Positions 51,630-60,624 are shown, numbered from the stretch's first letter. The stretch is 61,782 nucleotides of DNA from Candidatus Rokuibacteriota bacterium (GCA_016184125.1 JACPDG010000048.1:1-61782); one strand, 5' to 3'. The notes: generated by a model not told the origin, from the sequence alone. Made by a program: numbers and translations.

Positions 51630-53508
51630 CGCGCGCCAGTGGCCGGACCGCGTTGCGATCCGCGAGAAGGACCGCGGCATCTGGCAGCAGTGGACGTGGA
51701 CCGACTACCGCCGCGAGGTCAAGGAGCTCGCCCTCGGCCTGGTCGCTCTCGGGTTCCAGCCCGGCGACAAGCTCGCCATCCTGAGCGATAACCGCCCGCA
51801 GGCCTACTGGGCCATGGTGGCGGCGCAGGCCGCCCGGGGCACCCCGGTACCCCTGTACCAGGACTCGATCGCCCGCGAGCTCCAGTTCGTCATCGACCAC
51901 TCGGACGCGACGATCGTCCTCGCCGAGGACCAGGAGCAGGTCGACAAGGTTCTCGATCTGCAGGACAGCCTCCCGAAGGTCCGGCGGGTCATCTACGAGG
52001 ACCCGAAGGGCCTCCGGCACTACACCGCGCCGATCCTGACGAGCTTCGTGAAGGTCCAGGAGCTCGGGCGGAAGCACGCGACGGAGCGGCCCGGGCTGTA
52101 CGACGAGCTGGTCGGGGCGGGCCGGTCCGAGGACATCGCGCTCATCAGCTACACCTCGGGCACGACGGGCGCGCCCAAGGGCGCCATGGTCACCCATGCC
52201 AACCTCGCGGCGGCGATCGCCGGGATGCAGCAGGTGGAGCCGTACCGGCCGACCGACGAGACGCTCGCCTACCTGCCACCGGCGTGGATCGGCGACACCT
52301 TCTGGTCGCTGGCGGCGTCGCTCGTCATCGGGTTCACCGTGAACTGTCCGGAGCGGCCCGAGACCGTCCAGGAGAACATCAAGGAGATCGGGCCGCACTT
52401 CCTCGTGGCGCCCCCGCGGATCTGGGAGAACCTCGTCTCCCAGATCCAGGTCAAGATGGAGGACGCCTCGCGCGTGAAGCGCTGGGTCTACAGACGCTTC
52501 ATGCCCGTCGGCGAGGAGGTCGCGCGGCGGCGCATGGAGGGCCAGCCTCTCTCCCTCCGCCTCCGTCTCCTGCACGCCCTCGGGGAGTTCTTCGTCTTCG
52601 GCCCCTTGCGCGACCACCTGGGCTTCCGCCGCAACCGCTCGGCGTACACGGGCGGCGCCCCCCTCGGGCCCGAGATCTTCCTGTTCTTCCGCGCGCTCGG
52701 GATCAATCTCAAGCAGGTCTACGGGCAGACGGAGATCTCGGGCGTGTCCTGTATCCAGCGCGACGGGGACGTCGCGGTCGGCACGGTCGGCAGGCCCTTC
52801 CCCAACGTGGAGCTCCAGATCACCGAGCGCGGCGAGGTGCTGGCCCGGAGCCCGATGGTCTTCGCCGGGTACTACAAGAACCCGGAGGCCACGCGGGAGA
52901 CGGTGCGCGACGGCTGGCTCCACTCGGGCGACGCCGCCTTCATCGACCAGCGCGGCCACCTCGTCGTCATCGACCGGGCCAAGGACGTGACGGCGCTCGC
53001 GGACGGCACGACGTTCGCGCCCCAGTACATCGAGAACAAGCTCAAGTTCAGCCCGTACATCAAGGAGGCGGTCGCGACCGGGCAGAACCGGCCCTTCGTG
53101 GCCGCGATGGTCAACATCGACATGGAGAACGTGGGGAAGTGGGCGGAGCGGAACCGCATCGCCTACACGACCTACGCCGACCTCGCCCAGAAGCCCCCGG
53201 TCTACGACCTGATCGGGCGCGAGGTCGAGCGGGTGAACCGCGACCTCCCGGAGGCGACGCGGATCCGGTGCTACGTGCTCCTCCACAAGGAGCTCGACCC
53301 CGACGACGAGGAGATCACGCGCACGCGCAAGGTGCGCCGCGCGTTCGTGGCGAAGAAGTACGCGGACATCATCGAGGCGCTCTTCTCCGAGGCCGCCGAG
53401 GTGCCCGTCACCATGGTCATCACCTACCAGGACGGGCGCCAGGCCACGCTCGAGACCAAGCTCGCGATCCGGACGGTCGGGGAGGTCCCCCTGCCGAAGG
53501 CGGCGTAG
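51592..53508 (+). CDS. Long-chain-type acyl-CoA synthetase (cassette 4)
   Basis: A 638-residue AMP-forming ligase, a clear paralogue of the enzyme at 43550: both have PVPLYQDSI, AEDQEQVDK, a P-loop TSGTTG (188-193 here), GYYKNPEAT, LKFSPYIKEAV and DEEITRTRK. The GTG start lies within livG. The order of the first two genes (livG then ligase) is swapped compared with cassette 3. It probably adds CoA to the acid brought in by the importer. Confidence 0.9.
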   Translation: MTESTLPQLVERNARQWPDRVAIREKDRGIWQQWTWTDYRREVKELALGLVALGFQPGDKLAILSDNRPQAYWAMVAAQAARGTPVPLYQDSIARELQFVIDHSDATIVLAEDQEQVDKVLDLQDSLPKVRRVIYEDPKGLRHYTAPILTSFVKVQELGRKHATERPGLYDELVGAGRSEDIALISYTSGTTGAPKGAMVTHANLAAAIAGMQQVEPYRPTDETLAYLPPAWIGDTFWSLAASLVIGFTVNCPERPETVQENIKEIGPHFLVAPPRIWENLVSQIQVKMEDASRVKRWVYRRFMPVGEEVARRRMEGQPLSLRLRLLHALGEFFVFGPLRDHLGFRRNRSAYTGGAPLGPEIFLFFRALGINLKQVYGQTEISGVSCIQRDGDVAVGTVGRPFPNVELQITERGEVLARSPMVFAGYYKNPEATRETVRDGWLHSGDAAFIDQRGHLVVIDRAKDVTALADGTTFAPQYIENKLKFSPYIKEAVATGQNRPFVAAMVNIDMENVGKWAERNRIAYTTYADLAQKPPVYDLIGREVERVNRDLPEATRIRCYVLLHKELDPDDEEITRTRKVRRAFVAKKYADIIEALFSEAAEVPVTMVITYQDGRQATLETKLAIRTVGEVPLPKAA

Positions 53509-53520
53509 GCGGGAGCCGCC

Positions 53521-54405
53521 ATGGAGTTCTTCTTCGACCTCACCGTCAACGGGCTCCTGGTCGGGCTGATGTACGCCCTCGTCGCGGTCGGCTTCGTCCT
53601 GATCTACAAGGCGACGAGCGTCATCAACTTCGCGCAGGGCGACCTCGTGATGTTCGCGGCCTACGGCGCCGCCGTCATGCTCGGGCTGGGCTGGATGCCG
53701 CTCTGGGCCGTGATCCCGGTGCTCGCGACAGGGATGGTTGCCCTCGGCTTCGTCCTCGAGCGCGGCATCCTGCGGCCGCTCATCGGCCAGCCCGTCATTT
53801 CCGTGATCATGGTGACGATCGGCCTTGCCTTCGTGCTCCAGGGGCTGGCCGCGATTCTCTGGAAGGCGGGAACGCGCGAGCTGCCATTGCCGGTGCGGGT
53901 CGAGCCGTACGTCGTCGGCGGCGTGTTCATCTCGCCGATCAACGTGGTCGCCGCGGTGACGGCGATCCTCAGCCTGGTGGCGTTCGGCCTCTTCTTCACC
54001 AGGAGCCGGTTCGGCATCGCGATGCGGGCGGTGGCCGACGACCAGCAGGCCTCGATGACCGTGGGGATCAACGTCCGGCGCGTGTTCGCCCTCTCCTGGG
54101 CGATCGCCGGCATCGCGGCGGCGGCAGGTGGGCTCATCTGGGGGAACATGCTCGGGGTCGATACGTTCCTCGCGCTCGTCGGCCTCAAGGTCTTTCCGGT
54201 GGTGATCCTCGGCGGGCTCGACTCGATCCTCGGCGCCATCGTCGGCGGGCTGATCGTCGGCCTCGTGGAGAGCATCGCGGCCGGCTATCTCGATCCCTAC
54301 GTCGGCGGCGGGACGAAGGACTTCGTCCCGTACGTGCTGATGATCCTGGTCCTCTTCGTCCGCCCCCACGGCTTCTTCGGCCGCGAGATCATCGAGCGCG
54401 TATGA
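53521..54405 (+). CDS. livH: ABC permease LivH (cassette 4)
   Basis: A 294-residue permease: SVINFAQGDLVMFAAYGAAV, AVADDQQASMTVGINVRRVF and LGGLDSILGAIVGGLIVGLV. About eight hydrophobic helices. It overlaps livM by ATGA and starts 12 bases after the ligase, with GCGGGAGCC just upstream. Confidence 0.92.
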   Translation: MEFFFDLTVNGLLVGLMYALVAVGFVLIYKATSVINFAQGDLVMFAAYGAAVMLGLGWMPLWAVIPVLATGMVALGFVLERGILRPLIGQPVISVIMVTIGLAFVLQGLAAILWKAGTRELPLPVRVEPYVVGGVFISPINVVAAVTAILSLVAFGLFFTRSRFGIAMRAVADDQQASMTVGINVRRVFALSWAIAGIAAAAGGLIWGNMLGVDTFLALVGLKVFPVVILGGLDSILGAIVGGLIVGLVESIAAGYLDPYVGGGTKDFVPYVLMILVLFVRPHGFFGREIIERV

Positions 54406-55484
54406 TCAACCGCGAGTCGGGCGTCTACCAGACGACCTACGAGGGCGACATGGCCCTCTACACGCTGCCGCTCGCCAGGGCGACGGCGCTGGCGGCGGTC
54501 GCGCTGCTGGTCCTGCTGCCGCTCCCGTTGTGGTCGGCCGGGAACGAGCACTGGATGAGCATCGTGAACACGATCGTCCTCTCGGCGATCGGGGCGATCG
54601 GGCTCAACATCCTCGTCGGCTACACGGGGCAGATCTCCATCGGCCACGGCGGCTTCATGGCGGCGGGCGCCTACGCCGCGGCCATCCTCTCGAGCCGCTA
54701 CGACATGCCGTTCCTGGTCGGCGTCGCCGCCGGCGGCGTGGTCGCGATGCTGGTCGGGACCTTCTTCGGCATCCCGTCGCTCCGGATCAAGGGGCTCTAC
54801 CTCGCGATCGCCACGCTGGCGGCCCAACTCATCATCGAGTGGACCATCAACCACGTCACGTGGATCGGCGGCGGCGCCCAGTCGACGATCTACGTCCAGA
54901 ATCCGACCATCCTCGGCGTCGAGTTCGACAACGAGTTCCGGCGGTACTACCTGCTCCTGCCGTTCTTCCTGCTCGCCTACTTCGGCGCGCTGAACCTGGT
55001 GCGCTCGCGCGTGGGGCGCGCGTTCATCGCCGTCCGGGACCGCGACATCGCCGCCGAGATCATCGGGGTCGACATCTTCAAGTACAAGCTCCTCGCGTTC
55101 GCGGTGAGCTCGTTCTACGCGGGGGTGGCGGGCGCCCTCTACACCTACTACCTCCGCATCGCCAACTACGAGCAGTTCACACTGATCGTGTCCATCCAGT
55201 TCCTCGCCATGATCATCATCGGCGGCCTCGGCAGCGTGATCGGCTCGGTGCTGGGGGCGATCTTCATCAAGCTCCTGCCGATCGTGCTGGACCTGACGGT
55301 CGTGGGCGTTTCGGAGAATGTGTTCGGCGTGCCGTACGCGCGCGTGGCCGACTTCCTCGCGAACTTCCAGCTCGTGGTCTTCGGGGGGCTGATCATCCTC
55401 TTCCTGGCGATCGAGCCCCAGGGGCTCGCGAGGATGTGGTTCAACGTCAAGCGGTACTTCCGCCTGTGGCCGTTCTCCTACTGA
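54402..55484 (+). CDS. livM: ABC permease LivM (cassette 4)
   Basis: A 360-residue permease with the cassette-type N-terminal extension INRESGVYQTTYEGDMALYT, the signature VGYTGQISIGHGGFMAAGAY, FIAVRDRDIAAEIIGVDIFK and a C-terminal GLARMWFNVKRYFRLWPFSY tail. Start at the ATG overlapping the livH stop; the frame upstream is a shadow of the ligase and livH genes. Confidence 0.92.
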   Translation: MINRESGVYQTTYEGDMALYTLPLARATALAAVALLVLLPLPLWSAGNEHWMSIVNTIVLSAIGAIGLNILVGYTGQISIGHGGFMAAGAYAAAILSSRYDMPFLVGVAAGGVVAMLVGTFFGIPSLRIKGLYLAIATLAAQLIIEWTINHVTWIGGGAQSTIYVQNPTILGVEFDNEFRRYYLLLPFFLLAYFGALNLVRSRVGRAFIAVRDRDIAAEIIGVDIFKYKLLAFAVSSFYAGVAGALYTYYLRIANYEQFTLIVSIQFLAMIIIGGLGSVIGSVLGAIFIKLLPIVLDLTVVGVSENVFGVPYARVADFLANFQLVVFGGLIILFLAIEPQGLARMWFNVKRYFRLWPFSY

Positions 55485-55486
55485 GA

Positions 55487-55575
55487 ACATCGGGGGGGCG
55501 AGGCGCCCCCCCGAACGCCCCCCGATGCTCGCACACGGCCCGGGGGACCCGGGCCGCGGCTCGGGAACGCGATGG
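55487..55575 (-). repeat. GC hairpin repeat between livM and the binding protein (cassette 4)
   Basis: CGGGGGGGCGAGGCGCCCCC forms a strong hairpin, followed by CGAACGCCCCCCGATGCTCG, CACACGGCCCGGGGGACCCG and GGCCGCGGCTCGGG. Layout matches the inverted copy at 28916 but with a diverged core. Confidence 0.65.
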
Positions 55576-55657
55576 GTTCACGGGCCCTGAGGCGGGAGCG
55601 GGGGCGCCGGGTTCCGCGATGGATCACCGTTCGCGTTAGCCAAGGGAGGGTAGACGG

Positions 55658-56896
55658 ATGAGGATCCGAACGCTGTCGAGAGTGCTCACGGTCGCGGCGC
55701 TGGTTCTCGGTCTCTCCGGGGCGCTGACGGCCGCGCTCGCCGACCACGAGATCGTCGCCGGCGGGCAGTGCGACCGGACCGGCGCGACGAAGCTCGTCGG
55801 CGAGCAGATCTGCCCGGGCGTGCTCGACTACGTCAACCTGGTCAACAAGAAGGGCGGGATCGAGGGCCACCGGATCCGCTACATCGAGGTCGAGCACGGC
55901 TACCAGGTGGACCGGGGCGTGGAGGCCTACGAGCGGATCAAGCGGGAGGGCGGCGTGGCGATGCTCGACTACGGCACGCCCATCGTCTACGCGCTGACGC
56001 CCCGCCACATGGAAGACAAGATCCCGGGGATCACGCCGGGCTTCGGGCGCGCGGACGCGACCGACGGCCGGAAGTGGCCGTACATCTTCCCGCTGGCAGC
56101 GACCTACTGGTCGCAGATGGGCGCCGGCATGAAGTACGTGAAGGACAGCGGCGCGAGGAAGGGGTCGAAGATCGCCTACATCTTCTACGACAACCCGGCC
56201 GGCCGCGAGCCGCTCCACGTCTTCGAGCGCATCTGCAAGCAGGAAGGCTACGGGTGCCGCACCTTCGCGGTGCCGCCGCCGGGCGTCGAGATGGCCTCTC
56301 AGGTGCTCGACATCACGCGGCGGATGCGGGCCGACTGGGTGATCGCCCACCTCTTCGGCAAGTCGCCGTCGATCTCGATCAAGGAGTTCAAGAAGAACGG
56401 CTTCCCCCTGGACAAGGTGGTCAGCCTGGTGTGGGGCGCAGGCGAACACGACATCCTCGCCGCGGGCTGGGACACCGCCCAGGGCTACCTCGGCATGCAG
56501 TTCGCCGGCGTCGGACGGAACTTCCCCGTGATCCAGGAGATCGTCAAGATGTACCGGGACGAGGGACGGGAGGTCCCCGCCACGGTGGGCTCCGTCTACT
56601 ACAACCGGGGTGTCCTCGTCGGGGCGCTGATGGCCGAGGCGATCCGGCTTGCCGTCGCACACGAGGGCCTGCCGGTCACCGGCGAGAAGGTCAGGAACGG
56701 CTACAGGCGGATCAGGGACTTCACGCTCGGCGGACTGCTGCCCCCGCTGACCGTGACCGAGGCCGACCACGAGGGCGGCGGCTGGGTCAAGCTCTACCAG
56801 GTGCGTGGAACGGAGATCGTGGCCCACACGGATTGGTTCCACGGCTACCGCGACGTCGTGCAGGACGAGGTCCGGAAGGCCGCGGGGAAGAAGTAG
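55658..56896 (+). CDS. Liv-type periplasmic substrate-binding protein (cassette 4)
   Basis: A 412-residue binding protein of the same subgroup as the one at 48395. Sec signal MRIRTLSRVLTVAALVLGLS, cleavage near ALA-DHE; then GGQCDRTGATKLVGEQICPG, YVNLVNKKGGIEGHRIRYIE and VEAYERIKREGGVAMLDYGT. CDRTGATK and the two-Cys opening suggest a different ligand from cassette 3. CAAGGGAGGG precedes the ATG. Confidence 0.9.
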   Translation: MRIRTLSRVLTVAALVLGLSGALTAALADHEIVAGGQCDRTGATKLVGEQICPGVLDYVNLVNKKGGIEGHRIRYIEVEHGYQVDRGVEAYERIKREGGVAMLDYGTPIVYALTPRHMEDKIPGITPGFGRADATDGRKWPYIFPLAATYWSQMGAGMKYVKDSGARKGSKIAYIFYDNPAGREPLHVFERICKQEGYGCRTFAVPPPGVEMASQVLDITRRMRADWVIAHLFGKSPSISIKEFKKNGFPLDKVVSLVWGAGEHDILAAGWDTAQGYLGMQFAGVGRNFPVIQEIVKMYRDEGREVPATVGSVYYNRGVLVGALMAEAIRLAVAHEGLPVTGEKVRNGYRRIRDFTLGGLLPPLTVTEADHEGGGWVKLYQVRGTEIVAHTDWFHGYRDVVQDEVRKAAGKK

Positions 56897-56924
56897 CAGC
56901 GCGTCACCCGAGCCCACGTCTTCC

Positions 56925-57731
56925 ATGCTCCGGCTGAACAACGTCGAGGTGGTGTACGACAGGTCGATCCTGGTCCTCCGCGGGGTCTCGGTCGAGGTCC
57001 CCGAGGGGACGATCGTCACGCTGCTCGGGTCCAACGGCGCCGGGAAGTCGACCACGCTGAAGGCGATCGCCGGCATCCTCGGTCCCGAGCGCGGCGAGGT
57101 CACCACGGGGTCCATCGAGCTCAAGGGCCGCGACGGCTGGGTCCGGATCGACCACCGCCTGCCGGAGGAGATCGTGCGCATGGGCGTGGTGCTGGTCATG
57201 GAAGGGCGCCGGGTGTTCGAGCACCTGACCGCGGAGGAGAACCTCCTGGCGGGCGCTCACACCCGGCGGGACCTCGGCGCCGTCCGGCGGGACCTCGACC
57301 TCGTCTACCAGTACTTTCCGCGGCTCGCCGAGCGGCGCCGCACGAGGGCGGGGTATCTCTCGGGCGGCGAGCAACAGATGCTCGCGATCGGGCGCGGGCT
57401 CATGTCGCAGCCGCGGGTCATGCTTCTCGACGAGCCCTCCCTCGGGCTCGCGCCGATGCTCGTCGAGGAGATCTTCGAGATCGTCAAGCGCCTGAACCAG
57501 ACCGAGGGCGTGACGATCCTCCTCGTCGAGCAGAACGCCGCCATGGCCCTCACCATCGCCGAGCACGGCTCCATCATGGAGAACGGCCGGATCGTGCTCG
57601 ACGGGGCGGCCGACACGCTCCAGAACAACGAGGACATCAAGGAGTTCTATCTGGGCCTGAGCGAGGTCGGCGCGCGCAAGAGCTACCGGGACGTCAAGCA
57701 CTACCGGCGGCGCAAGCGCTGGCTTTCGTAG
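56925..57731 (+). CDS. livF: ABC transporter ATP-binding protein LivF with extended C-terminus (cassette 4)
   Basis: A 268-residue ATPase: LRLNNVEVVYDRSILVLRGV, Walker A GSNGAGKS, signature LSGGEQQMLAIGRGLM, Walker B VMLLDEPSLGLAPMLVEE. After DIKEFYLGL it carries the tail KSYRDVKHYRRRKRWLS, nearly identical to that of the LivF at 49719. ATG 56925 chosen; upstream in-frame sequence overlaps the binding protein gene. Confidence 0.92.
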   Translation: MLRLNNVEVVYDRSILVLRGVSVEVPEGTIVTLLGSNGAGKSTTLKAIAGILGPERGEVTTGSIELKGRDGWVRIDHRLPEEIVRMGVVLVMEGRRVFEHLTAEENLLAGAHTRRDLGAVRRDLDLVYQYFPRLAERRRTRAGYLSGGEQQMLAIGRGLMSQPRVMLLDEPSLGLAPMLVEEIFEIVKRLNQTEGVTILLVEQNAAMALTIAEHGSIMENGRIVLDGAADTLQNNEDIKEFYLGLSEVGARKSYRDVKHYRRRKRWLS

Positions 57732-57757
57732 GAGGGGGCCTCGACGGCCCCCTCCTA
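57729..57757 (+). terminator. Terminator hairpin after cassette 4
   Basis: A perfect 12-bp stem, TAGGAGGGGGCC and GGCCCCCTCCTA, around loop TCGAC. The left arm includes the livF stop codon. No T-run follows. Confidence 0.65.
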
Positions 57758-58045
57758 ACCTCCCCCAAAGGATCGGTTGCGCGGGCAAAGCCCGCGCTCG
57801 AACGCGTCGACTCATCGGGTCGATTCTGCTCCCGCGCCGGGGCTTTCCACCACGCCCGCGCTCGTGGGACGATGAGGCGCCCGGGGCCTGCGGGGCCGTG
57901 AGAGCCCGTGAACGAGTCAGATCATCGAGGGGCGTCCCGGGTTTCCCGGGTTTCACAGGTGCGTCCGCGCACCTCCCGGGACGGCTCCGAGCGTTGGGGG
58001 GCATGGGGGGCCTCGATAGTCCCCCCATGAAGGGAGAGGGACGAC
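57758..58045. other. Intergenic region between cassette 4 and the PaaK homologue
   Basis: About 290 bases. The first part (57758-57889) is non-coding as far as I can see; the second half is a full repeat copy (see 57890-58030), ending 15 bases before the next start codon. Confidence 0.5.
57890..58030 (+). repeat. G6/C6 hairpin repeat upstream of the PaaK homologue
   Basis: Contains GAGAGCCCGTGAACGAGTCA (compare ACAGCCCGTGAACCGATCGG at 23437), the stem CGTCCCGGGTTTCCCGGG, GTGCGTCCGCGCACC, CCCGGGACGGCTCCGAGCG, then G-runs with CAT, CCTCGATAGT, C6 and ATGA. Confidence 0.8.
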
Positions 58046-59317
58046 GTGAAGACCGTCGATCGCCGAGCCGGCTACTGGAACCGCGAGAAGGAAACGCTTT
58101 CACCCGCCGCCCGTGAGGCGTACCAGGACGCGTGGCTGGCGCGGCTTGTCGAGCACGCGTGGGCACCGGCGCCGGGCGTACGCCGGCGGCTCGAGGACGC
58201 GGGGCTGCAGCCGGGCGACGTGCGCCGCATCGACGATCTGGCGCGGGTGCCTGTCATGAAGAAGAGCGCGATGCCGGACCTCCAGAAGGCGGACCCGCCC
58301 TTCGGCGGGTTCTGCACGGTCCCGGTCCAGCGGCTGCGCCGGATCTTCGTGTCGCCCGGACCGATCCTCGAACCCATGGGACCGGAGCTTTCCGCGTGGC
58401 ACGGCGAGACGTGCCTCTACGCCGGCGGCTTCCGTCCGGGCGACGTCGTCGTCAACACGTTCGGCTACCAGCTCCTGCCCGCCGCGCACGAGCTCGACGA
58501 GGCGCTGCACACGATCGGCTGCGTCGTCGTCTCGACCGGCGTCGGCAACACCGACCAGCAGGTGACGGTGGCGACGACGGTCCGCGCGACCGGGTACGTC
58601 GGCACGCCGAGCTTCCTCATGACCATCCTCAAGCGCGCGAACGAGATGGGGGTCGGCCGTCCGCCCTTCGAGGTCGCGCAGGTGGGCGCCGAGCCGTTCC
58701 CCGAATCGCTGCGGCGCGTCTTCCAGGACGAGCACGGGATCATGGCGCGCCAGGGCTTCGGCACCGCCGACCTCGGGATGATCGCCTACGAGTGCGCCGA
58801 GGCGGCGGGCATGCATCTCGTCGAGGACGTGATCACGCAGATCTGCGACCCCCGGACGGGCGAGCCGCTCCCGCACGGGCAGGTGGGCGAGATCGTCGCG
58901 ACGACGAACAACATGACGTACCCCATGATCCGCTTCGGCACGGGCGATCTCAGCCTCGTGACCGACGAGCCGTGCGCGTGCGGGCGAACGTCCCCACGCA
59001 TGCTCGGCTGGCGCGGCCGGGCCGACGAGGTCACGAAGGTGCGCGGCGTCTTCGTCCATCCACGCCAGGCCGACGAGGTGGTGGCGCGCGTGCAGGGCGT
59101 GCGGCGCGTCCAGGTCGTCGTCGGCCGCGAGGGGCACCAGGACTCGCTGACGATGCGCGTCGAGCTCGCGGAGGGCGTGGATGCCGCGGCCGCGCGCTCG
59201 ACGCTCGAGAGCGCCATCCGCGACGTGATGAAGCTGCGGGGCACCGTGGAGGTCGTGGGCGCCGGGGTCATCCCGGAGGGCGCGAAGAAGATCGCCGACG
59301 AGCGCACCTGGGAGTGA
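58046..59317 (+). CDS. PaaK-family adenylate-forming protein with atypical P-loop
   Basis: A 423-residue member of the phenylacetate-CoA ligase family: YWNREKETLSPAAREAYQDA at the N-terminus, GTADLGMIAYECAEAAGMHL, GQVGEIVATTNNMTYPMIRF, then CACGRTSPRMLGWRGRADEV and HPRQADEV. The AMP-binding loop, SSGTTG in active PaaK enzymes and in the copy at 10861, is replaced by RIFVSPGPILEPMG near residue 95. It may use a different phosphate-binding geometry or have lost ligase activity. GTG start after GGGAGAGGGACGAC. Confidence 0.85.
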   Translation: MKTVDRRAGYWNREKETLSPAAREAYQDAWLARLVEHAWAPAPGVRRRLEDAGLQPGDVRRIDDLARVPVMKKSAMPDLQKADPPFGGFCTVPVQRLRRIFVSPGPILEPMGPELSAWHGETCLYAGGFRPGDVVVNTFGYQLLPAAHELDEALHTIGCVVVSTGVGNTDQQVTVATTVRATGYVGTPSFLMTILKRANEMGVGRPPFEVAQVGAEPFPESLRRVFQDEHGIMARQGFGTADLGMIAYECAEAAGMHLVEDVITQICDPRTGEPLPHGQVGEIVATTNNMTYPMIRFGTGDLSLVTDEPCACGRTSPRMLGWRGRADEVTKVRGVFVHPRQADEVVARVQGVRRVQVVVGREGHQDSLTMRVELAEGVDAAAARSTLESAIRDVMKLRGTVEVVGAGVIPEGAKKIADERTWE

Positions 59318-59330
59318 GCGCGGGAGACTC

Positions 59331-60575
59331 GTGTCCGGCATGCAGATCCTCTTCGTCCACCCGAACTTTCCCGCGCAGTTCGGCCACATCGCCACGCGGC
59401 TCGTCCACGAGCGGGGAATCGACGCCGTCTTCGTGACGCGCGCCCTCGAGGGCACCCACGACGGCGTCCGCATGGTTCGCTACGACATCAAGGGCGGGGC
59501 GACGCGCGCGAACCACCACTGCTCGCGGACGTTCGAGAACGCCGTATGGCAGGCGCACGGCGTGTACGAGGCGTGCAAGGCGGCGAAGCTCGCGCCCGAC
59601 CTCGTCGTCGGGCACAGTGGCTTCGGCTCGACGGTGTTCCTGCAGGAGCTCTACCGCGCGCCGATCGTGAGCTACTTCGAGTACTACTACCACCCGCACG
59701 GCTCCGACATGGACTTCCGTCCGGACTTCCCGCCCGAGGAGATCGACTTCCTGCGCGCGCACGCGCGCAACGCGATGATCCTGCTGGACCTCGCGGCGTG
59801 CGCGTCCGGGTACGCGGCGACCCAGTGGCAGAAGGGCCTGCTGCCTCGCGAGTGGCAGCCGAAGGTCGACGTCATCCACGACGGCGTGGACACCGCGTTC
59901 TGGCGGCGCCAGCCGGGGCCGCGGCGCATCGGGCTCGACACGATCCCGGACGACGTGCGCGTCGTGACGTACGCCGCGCGCGGGCTCGAGGCGATGCGGG
60001 GCTTCGATGTCTTCGTGCGCGTCGCGAAGCGGATCGCCGCGGAGATGCCGAACGTGCTCTTCGTCGTCGTCGGCGGCGACGGGATCCACTACGGCAACGA
60101 CCTGCGGCACGTCAAGGCGAAAAGCTTCCGCGAGCACGTCCTCGCCACCGAGCGCCCGGATCTGCGGCGGTTCCGGTTCCTCGGGACCGTGCCCGGCGCC
60201 GAGCTCGCCCGCGTCTTCTCGGCGAGCGACCTGCACGTGTATCTCACCGTGCCGTTCGTCCCGTCGTGGTCCTTGCTCGACGCGCTCGCGTGCGAATGCG
60301 TCGTGCTCGCGTCCGACGTCGCGCCCGTCAGGGAGATCGTGCGCCATGGCGAGAATGGTCTGCTGGCCGACTTCTTCGACGTCGACGGGCTCGCGGCGGA
60401 GGCGATCCGCGTCCTGAAGGACCCGGCCGCGTTCCGCCCGCTGGCCCTGGCCGGTCGCGCGTCGGTCGAGGCACGCTACAGCGTGGACGTCACGCTGCCG
60501 CGGCTCTGGGCCCTGTTCGAGCGGGTCCTTGCGCCCGGGCGGCGGCAACAAGACGTCGTCCGATCTGGACGGTGA
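59331..60575 (+). CDS. Glycosyltransferase family 4-like protein
   Basis: A 414-residue GT-B glycosyltransferase. LFVHPNFPAQFGHIATRLVH is the N-terminal Gly loop, VIHDGVDTAFW separates the domains, VVTYAARGLEAMRGFDVFVR begins the second domain, and SLLDALACECVVLASDVAPV with EIVRHGENGLLADF is the nucleotide-sugar site with the EX7E-like region. It is cytoplasmic and uses an activated sugar; acceptor unknown. The GTG at 59331 is favoured by CGGGAG just upstream; an ATG at 59340 is an alternative. Confidence 0.9.
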   Translation: MSGMQILFVHPNFPAQFGHIATRLVHERGIDAVFVTRALEGTHDGVRMVRYDIKGGATRANHHCSRTFENAVWQAHGVYEACKAAKLAPDLVVGHSGFGSTVFLQELYRAPIVSYFEYYYHPHGSDMDFRPDFPPEEIDFLRAHARNAMILLDLAACASGYAATQWQKGLLPREWQPKVDVIHDGVDTAFWRRQPGPRRIGLDTIPDDVRVVTYAARGLEAMRGFDVFVRVAKRIAAEMPNVLFVVVGGDGIHYGNDLRHVKAKSFREHVLATERPDLRRFRFLGTVPGAELARVFSASDLHVYLTVPFVPSWSLLDALACECVVLASDVAPVREIVRHGENGLLADFFDVDGLAAEAIRVLKDPAAFRPLALAGRASVEARYSVDVTLPRLWALFERVLAPGRRQQDVVRSGR

Positions 60576-60576
60576 G

Positions 60577-60624
60577 AGTTCGCGCGACAATCGACCGCCG
60601 CGGCGGTCGATTGTCGCGCGAACT
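60577..60624. repeat. Perfect 48-bp palindrome
   Basis: The left arm 60577-60600 (agttcgcgcgacaatcgacc then gccg) and right arm 60601-60624 are exact reverse complements with no loop. It starts 1 base after the glycosyltransferase stop and is flanked by GAG on both sides. It could act as a bidirectional terminator or a protein-binding site. The -35 box of the next promoter is inside its right arm. Confidence 0.9.
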
